NCBI RefSeq assembly: GCF_000003815.2
Contig: NC_049996.1
Location: 1,627,729 to 1,691,728, forward strand
From: Branchiostoma floridae
Lineage: Eukaryota > Chordata > Leptocardii > Amphioxiformes > Branchiostomatidae
Direction: 5' to 3'
DNA: 64,000 bases
The translations under genes were made by a program, and so were the position numbers. Shown here piece by piece: positions 44,101-55,200 of the stretch (positions are counted from its first letter, which is position 1; each line of letters opens with the position of its first letter). Under the pieces are notes generated by a model. The model was not told where the DNA came from, did not search any database, and saw only the letters and a list, made by a program, of their open reading frames with translations.

Positions 44101-47100
44101 AATTCAAAATCGAAGGCATTTTCTAAAAATCCCAAAAACAGAAATCTCGGAAAAATCATGGCGGTCATTTTGAGCCGTCAACGAGTTAATTTGGACTCTT
44201 CCTGGTCGCGATCTTAAACGAAGTTTGTAAGCATGTTATGCCGCACGGATAGCGGGAGGGTGTAATTGATACCGGTGTAAACAACACTTACAATATTCAA
44301 GGTCACCAACACAAACGTCAGTAGCTTCGTTAAATATCACAGGTCCCAAACAAAGTGATAGCATGGATGTACTGTCCAGAAAATTGTTTATATTAGTGAA
44401 AAACTATCTTTTTTGGCTGATTCAAGGTAGTTTGGGAAAAAAAGGCCAGAGAGCAGTGTTTACCGGCAACGACCGCAGATGACCCTAAATAGAACACGGG
44501 TTCGGTTCGAATTACGTCAGATGGAATATCGTGGAACAAGGTTCCAATTCGGCTAGACATGGGAGGTTTTGAGCCCGTATTTGACCACCGTGCCATATGA
44601 CTGTCTTTCGTCTGGCTGCAGTTGAAGGAAATTCTCCAAGCAGAGGTTTCTGTTGCCTGTCTTTTTGCTAAAAGAAATCCAGCTACTACCCTGACCTCTG
44701 CTTGGAGAATAAAGGGATATATCTTAAAAGTTTCTCTTACCTTCATAAGTGAGAGGGGAGGCAGAAAACGAATTCTCCTGCACTTTGTAGCTGCCGATGG
44801 CGAAGTCCGCACTTTGCGTCTGGTTCTGTGCTACTCGTGTGATGTCATCAGTCGAGGTGGTGGCGTCACTTTCAAAGATGGCGGAAAACCTCACAGTAGT
44901 CAAATTACCCGGTCTGTAACACAAATGAGCAATGTATTACATGTATTATACAGCATAACGCGTGGAAAGGACATTTCTATTCAGATTGTATGGTAAGATT
45001 ACTTCACTTGAAACTTGATAGCAATTGTTCTCTGATCTGGTGTTCATTTACAATAAAGTTTATTTTGAAAGGAAGTACAGAAGCAATTTCACCTTCGGAC
45101 ACTTTTCTCAAAATAATGACAATGTTATTGCAGTACAAGGGAATGTAGATAGCTGTACATAAGAGCCACTATACTTACGGGAATTCCAACACTGCAACAG
45201 CTTTGAAACCAGGTAGGGACTCGAAAACTGGCCGCAGCTGTAAAAAGATAGTCAATTTCTATAAATTAGTATGTGGATTTAGATTTCGATCTGCACGTAT
45301 TAGAATTACATTTAAAACATGAAACGAAAATACGGCAAGCAATTATTTGATACTTTTTCGCACTAAAATTAAAACAGGGTATTAACGGATATCAAGTCGA
45401 CGGATGTTGCTTTTGAGCTGCAACATTTTAAATAACCCATCCGTGGACTTGATATCCTGTTTTAGAAACAACGGATATTGGTTGGCGCACGGATAATGGT
45501 CAATTAGCGCTACATAACATGCTGTATACAGTATCACCAATGTGCTATATACAGACAATATTGGACTCTTATCTAAAAGCTACCCCTGTATCTAATACTT
45601 ACAGTCAATTATACTAAGTGATGCTAAGGAAGACAAAAACTACTCACCGCATCAATGCATTGTTGTTGTAAGGTCCTATATGTAGCCGATGTTTTGTCGT
45701 CTAAATCACTTGGTCTGGTCCCATTGAGAACGATTTCAAAAGCTAAAATCGTTGTAGGTTTACCTGTGTGATAGAACAATGGCAAAGTAAAGGACCCGCC
45801 TCAATGAGAACATTCACACTGTTGCCAAATTACTAACGTCTTTAAACTGATTTAAGAAAATTAAAGTATCCATGGTCGTCCTATCCCTAAAGCTTCTCAT
45901 AATACACTAAAAAGCCAAACAGTAGACAGTATGCTTGTGCCTTTATGACTTAATTGACTTTCTTATGTCTTTTACGTACATTTTGTCTCTTTGTACAGGC
46001 TCCATTATATTCGTATGTAAATAGTTCAGATCGATGTATTTCCTCTTCTGTATTTTCTGAATTATGACTGAGCAAATATAACGTCAAAATCCACTACCCC
46101 TTTATATGAAATATAGAAATAGAGTACATGTTCATGAACTCACCAGGCCTAGAGACTTGTGTAGTGGTCAATCGTGTGGTCACTGGTCTGGAGGTTCTCT
46201 TCGCTGTGGTCATTCCTGGTCCAGTGGTGGTCTCAACCGTCGATGCGTTGTCAGTGGTAACAGCGTCAATCGTCGATGTTGTGACTGTAGCTGCACCAGC
46301 AGTAATAGTGACAGTGGTTGGTGCATTTGTGGTTCCTGCCATTGTAGGAGCACTGGATGTTACATCCGCTGTTGTCGCTGGAGTTGTAGCTACACTGGTC
46401 GATTGTGTTACTGTACTTGTGGCTGCAACTGGTGATGTTGTTTCACCAGTCGTTGTTGTTACTGGAGAGGTTGATGTACTAGTCTCTGTTGTTACTGGAC
46501 CTGTAGCTGTACCAGTCACTGCTGTTACTGAAGATGCTGCTGCGCCGTTGGCAGTTGTTGTTGAAGAGGTTGCTGCACCAGTCACTGCTGTTACTGGAGA
46601 GGTTGCTGCTACCGGTGTTGTTACTGAACTTGTTGTACCGGTGGTTACTGGACTTGTTGCAGAGCCAGTCACTGTTACTGCGGCAGTAGAAGCTGTACTG
46701 CCAGTAGTTACTGCGGCAGTAGAAGCTGTACTGTCGGTTGTTACTGCGGTAGTAGAAGCTGTACTGTCGGTTGTTAATGCGGCTGTAGAAGCTGTACTGT
46801 CGGTTGTTACTGTGGCAGTAGAAGCTGTGCTGTCGGTTGTTAATGTGGCTGTAGAAGCTGTGCTGTCGGTTGTTACTGCGGCAGTAGAAGCTGTGCTGTA
46901 GGTTGTTACTGCGACGGTAGAAGCTGTGCTGTCTGTTGTTACTGCGGCAGTAGAAGCTGTACTGTCGGTTGTTACTGCGGCAGTAGAAGCTGTACTGTCG
47001 GTTGTTACTGCGGCAGTAGAAGCTGTGCTGTCGGTTGTTACTGCGGCAGTAGAAGCTGTACTGTCGGTTGTTACTGCGACGGTAGAAGCTGTGCTGTCGG

Positions 47101-50100
47101 TTGTTACTGCGGCAATAGAAGCTGTGCTGTCCGTTGTTACTGCGGCAGTAGAAGCTGTGCTGTCGGTTGTTACTGCGACGGTAGAAGCTGTGCTGTCGGT
47201 TGTTACTGCGGTAGTAGAAGCTGTGCCGTCGGTTGTTACTGTGGTAGTAGAAGCTGTACTGCCGGTAGTTACTGCGGCAGTAAAAGCTGTGCTGTCGGTT
47301 GTTACTGCGGCAGTAGAAGCTGTGCTGTCGATTGTTACTGCGGCAGTAGAAGCTGTGCTGTCGGTTGTTACTGCGACGGTAGAAGCTGTGCTGTCTGTTG
47401 TTACTGCGGCAGGAGAAGCTGTACTGTCGGTTGTTACTGCGGCAGCAGAAGCTGTCCTGTCGGTTGTTACTGCGGCAGTAGAAGCTGTACTGTCGGTTGA
47501 TACTGCGGCAGTAGAAGCTGTACTGTCGGTTGTTACTGTGGCAGTAGAAGCTGTGCTGTCTGTTGTTACTGCGGCAGTAGAAGCTGTGCTGTCGGTTGTT
47601 ACTGCGACGGTAGAAGCTGTGCTGTCGGTTGTAACTGCGGCAGTAGAAGCTGTGCTGTCGGTTGTTACTGCGGCAGTAGAAGCTGTGCTGTCGGTTGTTA
47701 CTGCGGCAGTAGAAGCTGTACTGTCGGTTGTTACTGTGGCAGTAGAAGCTGTATTGTCGGTTGTTACTGCGGTAGTAGAAGCTGTATTGTCGGTTGTTAC
47801 TGCGGCAGTAGAAGCTGTACTGTCGGTTGTTACTGCGGCAGTAGAAGCTGTACTGTCGGTTGATACTGCGGCAGTAGAAGCTGTACTGTCGGTTGTTAAT
47901 GTGGCAGTAGAAGCTGTACTGTCGGTTGTTACTGCGACAGTAGAAGCTGTGCTGTCGGTTGTTACTGCGGCAGTAGAAGCTGTATTGTCGGTTGTNNNNN
48001 NNNNNNNNNNNNNNNNNNNNNNNNNNNNNNNNNNNNNNNNNNNNNNNNNNNNNNNNNNNNNNNNNNNNNNNNNNNNNNNNNNNNNNNNNNNNNNNCTGTG
48101 CTGTCTGTTGTTACTGCGGCAGTAGAAGCTGTACTGTCGGTTGTTACTGTGGTGGTAGAAGCTGTACTGTCGGTTGTTACTGTGGTGGTAGAAGCTGTAC
48201 TGTCGGTTGCTACTGCGGCGGTAGAAGCTGTACTGTCGGTTGTTACTGTGGTGGTAGAAGCTGAACTGTCGGTTGCTACTGCGGCGGTAGAAGCTGTACT
48301 GTCGGTTGTTACTGCGACAGGAGAAGCTGTACTGTCGGTTGTTACTGTGGCAGTAGAAGCTGTGCTGTCTGTTGTTACTGCGGCAGGAGAAGCTGTATTG
48401 TCGGTTGTTACTGTGGTGGTAGAAGCTGTACTGTCGGTTGCTACTGCGGCGGTAGAAGCTGTACTGTCGGTTGTTACTGCGACAGGAGAAGCTGTACTGT
48501 CGGTTGTTACTGCGGCAGTAGAAGCTGTACTGTCTGTTGATACTGCGGCAGTAGAAGCTGTACTGTCGGTTGTTACTGCGGCAGTAGACGCTGTACTGTC
48601 GGTTGTTACTGCGGCGGTAGAAGCTGTACTGCCAGTTGTTACTGCGGCGGTAGAAGCTGTACTGTCGGTTGTTACTGCGGCGGTAGAAGCTGTACTGTCG
48701 GTTGTTACTGCGATAGTAGAAGCTGTACTGTCGGTTGTTACTGCTGCAGTAGAAGCTGTACTGTCGGTTGTTACTGCGGCAGCAGAAGCTGTACTGCCGG
48801 TTGTTTCTGCGACAGTAGAAGCTGTACTTGTCGTTGTTACTGCGACAGGAGAAGCTGTACTGTCGGTTGTTACTGCGGCAGTAGAAGCTGTACTGTCGGT
48901 TGTTACTGCGGCAGTAGAAGCTGTACTGACGGTTGTTATTGCGGCAGTAGACGCTGTACTGTCGGTTGTTACTGCGACGGCAGAAGCTGTACTGTCGGTT
49001 GTTACTGCGGCAGTAGACGCTGTACTGCCGGTTGTTACTGTGGAAGTAGAGGCTGTACTGTCGGTTGTTACTGCGACGGTAGAAGCTGTACTGTCGGTTG
49101 TTACTGCGACGGTAGAAGCTGTACTGTCGGTTGTAACTGCGGCAGTAGAAGCTGTGCTGTCGGTTGTAACTGCGGCAGTAGAAGCTGTGCTGTCGGTTGT
49201 TACTGCGGCAGTAGAAGCTGTGCTGTCGGTTGTTACTGCGGCAGTAGAAGCTGTACTGTCGGTTGATACTGCGGCAGTAGAAGCTGTACTGTCGGTTGTT
49301 ATTGTGGTAGTAGAAGCTGTATTGTCGGTTGTTACTGCGGTAGTAGAAGCTGTATTGTCGGTTGTTACTGCGGCAGTAGAAGCTGTACTGTCGGTTGTTA
49401 CTGCGGCAGTAGAAGCTGTACTGTCGGTTGATACTGCGGCAGTAGAAGCTGTACTGTCGGTTGTTAATGTGGCAGTAGAAGCTGTACTGTCGGTTGTTAC
49501 TGCGACAGTAGAAGCTGTACTACCGGTTGTTACTGCGGCAGTAGAAGCTGTATTGTCGGTTGTTACTGCGGCAGTAGAAGCTGTACTGTCGGTTGTTACT
49601 GCGGCAGTAGAAGCTGTACTGTCGGTTGTTATTGTGGTAGTAGAAGCTGTACTGTCGGTTGATACTGCGGCAGTAGAAGCTGTACTGTCGGTTGTTATTG
49701 TGGTAGTAGAAGCTGTACTGTCGGTTGATACTGCGGCAGTAGAAACTACAACAGTTGTTGTTGCTGTAGCTGTAGCAGCAAAAGCTGCAAAAAGGTGGAG
49801 AATTTTGCAGTTTTTAGAAATGAAATAGGTCTGGAAAACCAACACACCTTCGTATTTTAAGGTATTGAGGTATATAAACCAAGTGATAATGGTATTATCT
49901 ATTCATTAGGTGAAATATTCATTATTTTATATATATTCACAGATGAATTACTTACCAAATGACATTAAATTTTCATTGTATTGTTCGTGAGTCACATTGG
50001 AGTATTTATCAAATGTTGCTGTCCTCTGTATACACTAGTTATATGCAGGTTAAAACTAGTCCAATGGTGGTGCAATGTTTGTATTGTTGTGTTGACATTA

Positions 50101-51210
50101 AAGTACTCAGCTCACTGGATATAGCCTTTTGTTTAAGAGATAATTTTGCTGAGCTATTCTAACTTTTAGATCATCGGATACCTTGATATTATCTATTCAT
50201 TAGCTGTGACGTTAATATCTAGTTTGATTTTGCAGATGTAATGATAGTGACCGAATTCTTTTGAGTCTACTAATTAGCGATGCCAGCTCTCGGAGAATTT
50301 ACTGGTTACTTTCAAAACCACATAAGCTGCCAAGACGAATTTGGAAGCTAAAGCTGTATTGTCAGTTGTTACCCTTGTCTTGACACATCTATTCATTTGC
50401 TGTGAATTTAACAAACAGCACGATGGTTATTTTACCCTATTTATGTCTCATAAACCCGATATGCACACAAAGGTATTATCCACGATTTCCACCGGTTGTA
50501 AGTTTTTTGGGGAGGTAAAACGTTTTGGTAAACCATGGTTTCTTATGCTCAAGAGATTCTATATCACGAATGTATATTTGTTTGCTTTTTCATTTCATTG
50601 CACAGAAATGGCGTCAAATAGGCGAGTGACTAGGCTAGCTGACACAAGATTCAGGGGTCATTGGTTCAAATCCTGGCCGGACGACTTGAAAACGACACTT
50701 TCTGCCACTTTCCTCACTCCACCCATGTATACAAATGGATACCTGTCTTATTTGGGGAGGTAAAAGGCGAAGGAAAGAAATGGGCTACACCTACCATGCC
50801 ACAGACACTAGCAGAAAACAGCACTACCTTTACCGCCTCAGAAAAGTTAAAGGACTACCCTTACCTCTACGTGGCCCTATACTAGGTACACGGCTGAGCA
50901 AGAATTCTACATGATAACAACAGACTTACATGAACGAGCTAATAGTTCAGGTATTTGGTTTCAAATAGTGAAAGCATATCACTGTACACCATGTCTGGCT
51001 CATTTTGAGGTCGCTTTTATAACTTAGCCCCTAACGAACCAGGTATTCCTAGTAGCATTTACTCACGAGTTCTAGAATATTTGGCATGTGTAGTGAGGGA
51101 GGGGGGCATACTTGGGCTATTTATAAAGGTCAACGACACGGAAATACACTCTAATATCACTTACCACATATGACGACGAACGTATAAAGAAACACAGTCC
51201 CTTTCGCCAT
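41158..51210 (-). CDS. Transmembrane mucin: signal peptide, 33-bp-repeat Thr/Ser domain, SEA, EGF-like, TM, NPLY tail
   Basis: Predicted cell-surface mucin of epithelia (MUC3/12/17-like architecture; no orthology claimed). Exons: 51210-51165 (MAKGTVFLYTFVVIC, signal peptide), 49784-46144 (mucin domain, contains the N gap), 45763-45648 and 45237-45179 and 44913-44741 (SEA domain: AFEIVLNGT, VFESLPGFKAVAVLEFP, VRFSAIFESD), 43202-43031 (EGF-like: CVCADNYCNNGGQCEV), 42552-42379 (EGF end GFYSGDRCE and TM helix VIGTAAGVGGALVIIIMALA), 41821-41638 and 41241-41158 (cytoplasmic tail). Phases are consistent at every junction except that the 100-N gap length is arbitrary. The SEA cleavage motif GSVVV reads GNLTTV, so autoproteolysis is unlikely. 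The tail has SDVYNPLYVNEP, an NPxY endocytosis/PTB motif. The stop TAG abuts a perfect donor (GTAAGT), implying a 3' UTR intron with acceptor at 40789. Confidence 0.85.
41455..41545 (+). mobile_element. MITE family C, half copy (mucin intron 8)
   Basis: Contains ACAGAATGGTTCATGATTCT and GCGAAATGCATTGTGGGTAA, matching the left arm of the complete copy at 42678-42854. Confidence 0.55.
42153..42230. mobile_element. Hairpin-forming element related to MITE family C (mucin intron 7)
   Basis: 78 bp: CACAGAATAAGCTC and CACAGAGATCAAAACACATG pair with CGCATGCGTTCTGATCTCTG-type sequence and GAATGAGCTTATGTG. It is preceded by GACTTTGACATATTAC, a family C word, so it is probably an inner part of a diverged copy spanning about 42000-42230. 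Confidence 0.55.
42678..42854. mobile_element. MITE family C, complete copy (mucin intron 6)
   Basis: 177 bp with arms of about 70 bp: AAGTCTGTTCATGGTTCCTA and TTGTGGGTAATATGTCAAAG on the left against CTTTGACATACTACCCACAA and CTAACCATGAGCAGGCTT on the right. Arms are about 80% complementary. A half copy lies at 41455-41545. Confidence 0.7.
44013..44143. repeat. Inverted repeat in mucin intron 5
   Basis: TTTCTGTTTTTGGGATTTTT at about 44009-44028 is complementary over 20 bases to AAAAATCCCAAAAACAGAAA at about 44125-44144; the region is otherwise AT-rich. It could be a degraded foldback element. Confidence 0.6.
44634..44707. mobile_element. MITE family B, copy 3, short (mucin intron)
   Basis: 74-bp element with CTCCAAGCAGAGGT at one end and ACCTCTGCTTGGAG at the other. 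It ends 34 bp from the donor of the second SEA exon of the mucin gene. Confidence 0.7.
45376..45516. mobile_element. MITE family A, copy 3 (truncated on the left, mucin intron)
   Basis: About 140 bp sharing the subterminal inverted pair (GGATATCAAGTCGACGGATG and its complement) and the right end with ACAACGGATA and the GCGCTAC terminus, but lacking the left terminal repeat. It lies in the intron between the two SEA exons of the mucin gene. Confidence 0.6.
46144..46677 (-). other. Non-repeat C-terminal part of the mucin domain
   Basis: About 178 codons of Thr/Ser/Ala/Val-rich sequence (for example SPVTTTTGETTSPVAATSTV) without the regular 33-bp period, ending TTRLTTTQVSRP just before the SEA domain. 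It is a degenerate, older part of the PTS region. Confidence 0.8.
46678..49745 (-). repeat. 33-bp coding minisatellite of the mucin domain, about 90 copies, with a 100-N gap
   Basis: Each minus-strand unit encodes 11 residues, consensus T-A-A-V-T-T-D-S-T-A-S, rich in potential O-glycan sites. Copies differ mainly in the fourth to sixth codons (GCC/ACC/GTC, GCA/ACA, GTA/ATA). All units preserve frame. The exact N count at 47996-48095 is the placeholder 100, so true copy number is unknown and likely polymorphic. The plus strand is also open over long stretches, which gives false antisense frames. Confidence 0.95.
47996..48095. other. Assembly gap (100 N)
   Basis: Exactly 100 N within the repeat array; the frame before and after does not agree across 100 bases, as expected for a placeholder. 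Confidence 0.99.
49793..50112 (+). repeat. Arm A of an inverted duplication (mucin gene intron 1)
   Basis: This 320-bp arm is the reverse complement of 52704-53030 with about five substitutions and one 6-bp indel (about 98% identity by eye). On the minus strand it forms the 3' part of mucin intron 1 and runs to within about 9 bp of the repeat-exon acceptor. Confidence 0.93.
50336..50372 (-). repeat. Isolated fragment of the 33-bp mucin repeat in mucin intron 1
   Basis: GCTGTATTGTCAGTTGTTAC on the plus strand matches a single mucin unit (GCTGTACTGTCGGTTGTTAC) with two differences. It is not next to a splice site. Confidence 0.6.
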
Positions 51211-52225
51211 CCTTAGGTGAATTCTCTTAGCCCTTTGCGTCGAGAAAACTTCCTTCCTCGAACAAGACGTTGATAAGCAGTTCTCAAACTTGCCAGTTAG
51301 TGTGGGAATAGTGACCACACCCTAATTTTCAATCGTCTTAAAGAGCGTCAAAGAACCTGAGTCAGTTACACTGTAACGGTCCGTCGCTTTTCAGCAAAGG
51401 ACCCCACGTAACCGTTGAATGCAAGTGCATACTTCCAATTGAGAGGAGCCTATTGTTTACAGTTACATGTTGTCACAGAATATCACTTTTCGTCGCCTTT
51501 GTTAATCGGAGAAAGGGAGCTTGCTTTTGAATACGATTCGGCATCCTTGAATGAATATCTAATTACCTGAAAATATTTGTCTTGTAACTTGTGTCAACGG
51601 TGCGTGGAGTCTTCTGTAGGGGTGAAAGATTTGCTTACGAGTTGGGCGTTCAGTGCGTTGTGTGTGAAAGTGAAGTCACGGTAAAGTAAGTCTGAATCCA
51701 ACATCGAACTATGCAATTGGCCAGAACTGCTTTTACATTTCTAAAATATAAACAAAACATCAATTTAATGCATGACTTTTGGTGTTCGTGATGTTCTCTC
51801 GTGTAATAACGCAGTTGGTGACACGTCGATACCTGTATGAAATACCAAATAAAGTGCAGTTAAGTGTAATGGAGCCAACAGGCAACTTATCGGGTTGGGA
51901 GGGCAAATGTAATTACTGGACTAGTTGTCGCGAATCACACATTTTCAAGGAACAATAATATCAGCACTTAGGTAACATTATTTGCAAGATAATTGCGCCT
52001 TTGTAGCAATGTCCTTAGCGGGACAGTTGCATAGTCACCTGATTATCCCATCGCGTGACGAGCGGAAATGAATTTCGGGCAGGAAAAACATTGGATTTTG
52101 AAACAATCCTTTCAGGTGTGGTATAACAATTTCCTGGTAGTATAGTCGAGACACACATAGCTTTAAAACCACCTGATTCTGGATACTGCAAGATCTAACT
52201 AGCAGACTAGGGAATGGGGTTCAAG
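51211..52225. promoter_or_regulatory. Divergent promoter region between mucin and FN3 genes
   Basis: Only 1015 bp separate the two start codons, so both promoters and 5' UTRs are probably here. No clear TATA box or repeat was seen. It is the spacer, together with parts of both first introns, of the inverted duplication. Shared or coordinated control is plausible but unproved. Confidence 0.5.
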
Positions 52226-55200
52226 ATGAGCTCTTTGTATCTAACATTGATGTTTGCTATGTGCGGTAAGTGCATTTTCCCTATTCGAACTGTAGCTGTC
52301 TCTATTTGTGTCAAACTTGAAGCACCCCGTATATGTTTACGTTGTAATGAATGCTTATGGCGTGTGAGATTTTGAGTGGGAGGGAATGCGTGCTTTCTTC
52401 AAAATACTTCAAAATAGGCACCAACTAAATGGTCTTGACAGTTTTGAGTTTGGAAGGAAAGTTTTGATATCTAATTGACCTTGCGACCAATTTTGATTTC
52501 TTGATTCTATCAAACTTGTTTGTTACGTGTTTTGACGTGAGGCGTGTATGTCCAAAAATATAGCTTTATCGTCGGTCCTTCCTAGTGGCTAAGGAAAATA
52601 CGTATACATAGTGACTTGAAATGGAAATAGGAAAAACATTCTGCCCCAGGAGAAGCAATTATAATATACAGATCAAATCTAACGTGAAAAAGACACGCAA
52701 AACAGCTGAGTACTTTTATGTCAACACAACAATACAAACATTGCACCACCATTGGACTAGTTTTAACCTGCATATAACTAGTGTATACAGAGGACAGCAA
52801 TATTTGATAAATACTCCAATGTGACTCACGAACAATACAATGAAAATTCAATGTCATTTGATAAGTAATTCACATTCATCTGTGAATATATATAAAATAA
52901 TGAATATTTCACCTAATGAATAGATAATACCATTATCACTTGGTTTATATACCTCAATACCTTAAAATACGAATGTGTGTTGGTTTTCCAGACCTATTTC
53001 ATTTCTAAAAACTGCAAAATTCTCCACCTTCCGGCAGTACAGCTTCTGCCGTCGCAGTAACAACCGACAGTACAGCTTCTACTGCCACATTAACAACCGA
53101 CAGTACAGCATCTACTGCCATAGTAACAACCGACAGTACAGCTTCTGCCGTCGCAGTAACAACCGACAGTACAGCTTCTACTGCCACATTAACAACCGAC
53201 AGTACAACAACCTCTCCAGTAACAACAGCGACTGGTAAGCGCTAAGGGTAGTAGTCATGAAATATCTATGTAGGTGGTCCATAATGTAAACAATTATTCA
53301 GACTGGGAACTGTTGTGTGCTTAAACCTCCAACTCTGATAGTGCATTGGCGTTACCTTCGTTTTTGTTCCTATGATTATTTGTAGTCTGCTTTAAATGTT
53401 TATTCATCAGTTTATTCTCTGCAGCCCCCTGCCTACCAAACCGCCATAATTTGATAATGCAATAACAAGACATTTGGGACCTCTAACAATGACTATACTT
53501 TTTAAAGTGCAATGTTATTACGTACTTGCAATAATAATGTAGCAAGCAATTCTGACACCAACCACCCACCGCCGTGTAATGTCATGTTCTGTTGGTGATT
53601 GTTGTGTGTAAATGAACAATATCCTTTGCACTATAACATGACACTGAAAATGATATACTAAGCTATATAATAGTCTTATAGTTCATGAGAATGTTAGTTC
53701 TGTTATACACTTCAAGGCATTTCAAAATATCCCAACATATTAATGTAATTGTTGTATATCTTTTATTTCACCAATGTCTATTGAACAATTCTTAGTGTAA
53801 TTACTGTTTTCTATTGATATATAGTTATTACGTTTTTTTTGCAGTTAAGAAAGAGTTTGTAAACAATTGCCATGAATCCGTAGTCCAGCCAATAGGCTGC
53901 GTTTTATTCATACATCAACAGACCAGGCATAATCATTGGTACGCCAACAGACTGTACAACATAAATGGATATTTTGGCGCGTCTTAATAAGTATTTCATT
54001 TACTTGGTTTCATGAAAGCACTGAAAGCACACTGATGGCTTTGTAACATTATCCGGATTCCAAAAGGTAGCACTAACAATAGGCATAACATACAATGCTC
54101 TACGTAGGGAAAGGGGCAATAGTAAATACTGCATACCACTTAATTTGCTGAGTATAATATCGTGCTTTTTAAAGCGAAAACCTGGGAATACTGTTAACAT
54201 ATATAGTGCAGTAATGCTAAGTCTATCGCTCGATTCCAACGAGCTATTTGGCAACCGTAAATAGATATTGAAAAGGAGAGACATACCATTTTGTAATGCT
54301 CCTCAATTATGAGGCACAAAACCTTTGTTGGCCGTAAACTAGCTGATTTGTAAAGCTGTGTATTGGTTTAACGTTCCCATGCTGGGGTTTGTGCATGAGT
54401 GTCACATACAAGACCCTAAAACTACAAAAAATTGGGCTGTTTTCAAAACATCTTGTTGATCTCAAACTTTTTTGTAATAGACACTTCAACTAATTGCAGC
54501 ATATTGATTACGAATTGAACTGTAAAGTGGATCTTGCAAAGACCCCCATAAGGAAAAGAACATTGTGATATGGACCATTATTTGACTTTTCCTACTGTTT
54601 GTGGGCACTATAACAACCAATTGTGATACGGAAATGGGTCTGAAATCGTATGTCTTTTCTTATTCTATTGTAATTTCAAAATGCATATGGTATGTTTTGA
54701 AACACTTGGTACTTGTGTACATTTACACAACGTTCTAATAAGATGCAAGAAAAGGAAATCTGCATTGACTAACCATTGTATATGTGGAGACTATTAAAAG
54801 CATATTGGTGCATTAACTGGTAGCGTTTACTTCAATTTACTTCGTAATGATAAAGAAGTGAAAGTACAGCATTGGCCATAGTGATAATGAAGAAAGTACT
54901 AAGCAGAAAATAAGGACTGTCACAGTAATTGTACTGGCATTTTGTTCGATAAAATGTTATGACCACATTTCTACAACTCAGCGCCTATCAAACGACATTT
55001 CAGGTCTGTCTGTGCAGATTATGACATTACAGATCATAGTCTTTGTCTATTCATACAGCTGCAACGGCCACAAAAGCAACGACGACCGATGCACCTACCA
55101 CCGCCATGATGACAACAACACCGGCAGGTATGAGTATCAGTACGTTTTGGTAGTTTTTACATGTTTTAGAAATAGCGTCGATGGTAGTAGCGGTATTAGT

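Noticed and set aside
46678-49745. CRISPR-like array appearance of regular repeats
   Set aside because: Units are contiguous 33-bp coding repeats with no unique spacers, in a eukaryotic gene.
46128-49828. Very long plus-strand open frames (LSVVTAAVEAV repeats, up to about 576 codons)
   Set aside because: They are the antisense of the 33-bp mucin array. The minus strand has signal peptide, consistent splice phases, SEA, EGF and TM domains; the plus strand has none.
54000-54489. Two minus-strand frames in FN3 intron 2 as possible transposon remnants
   Set aside because: No transposase or RT motif could be identified in either translation.
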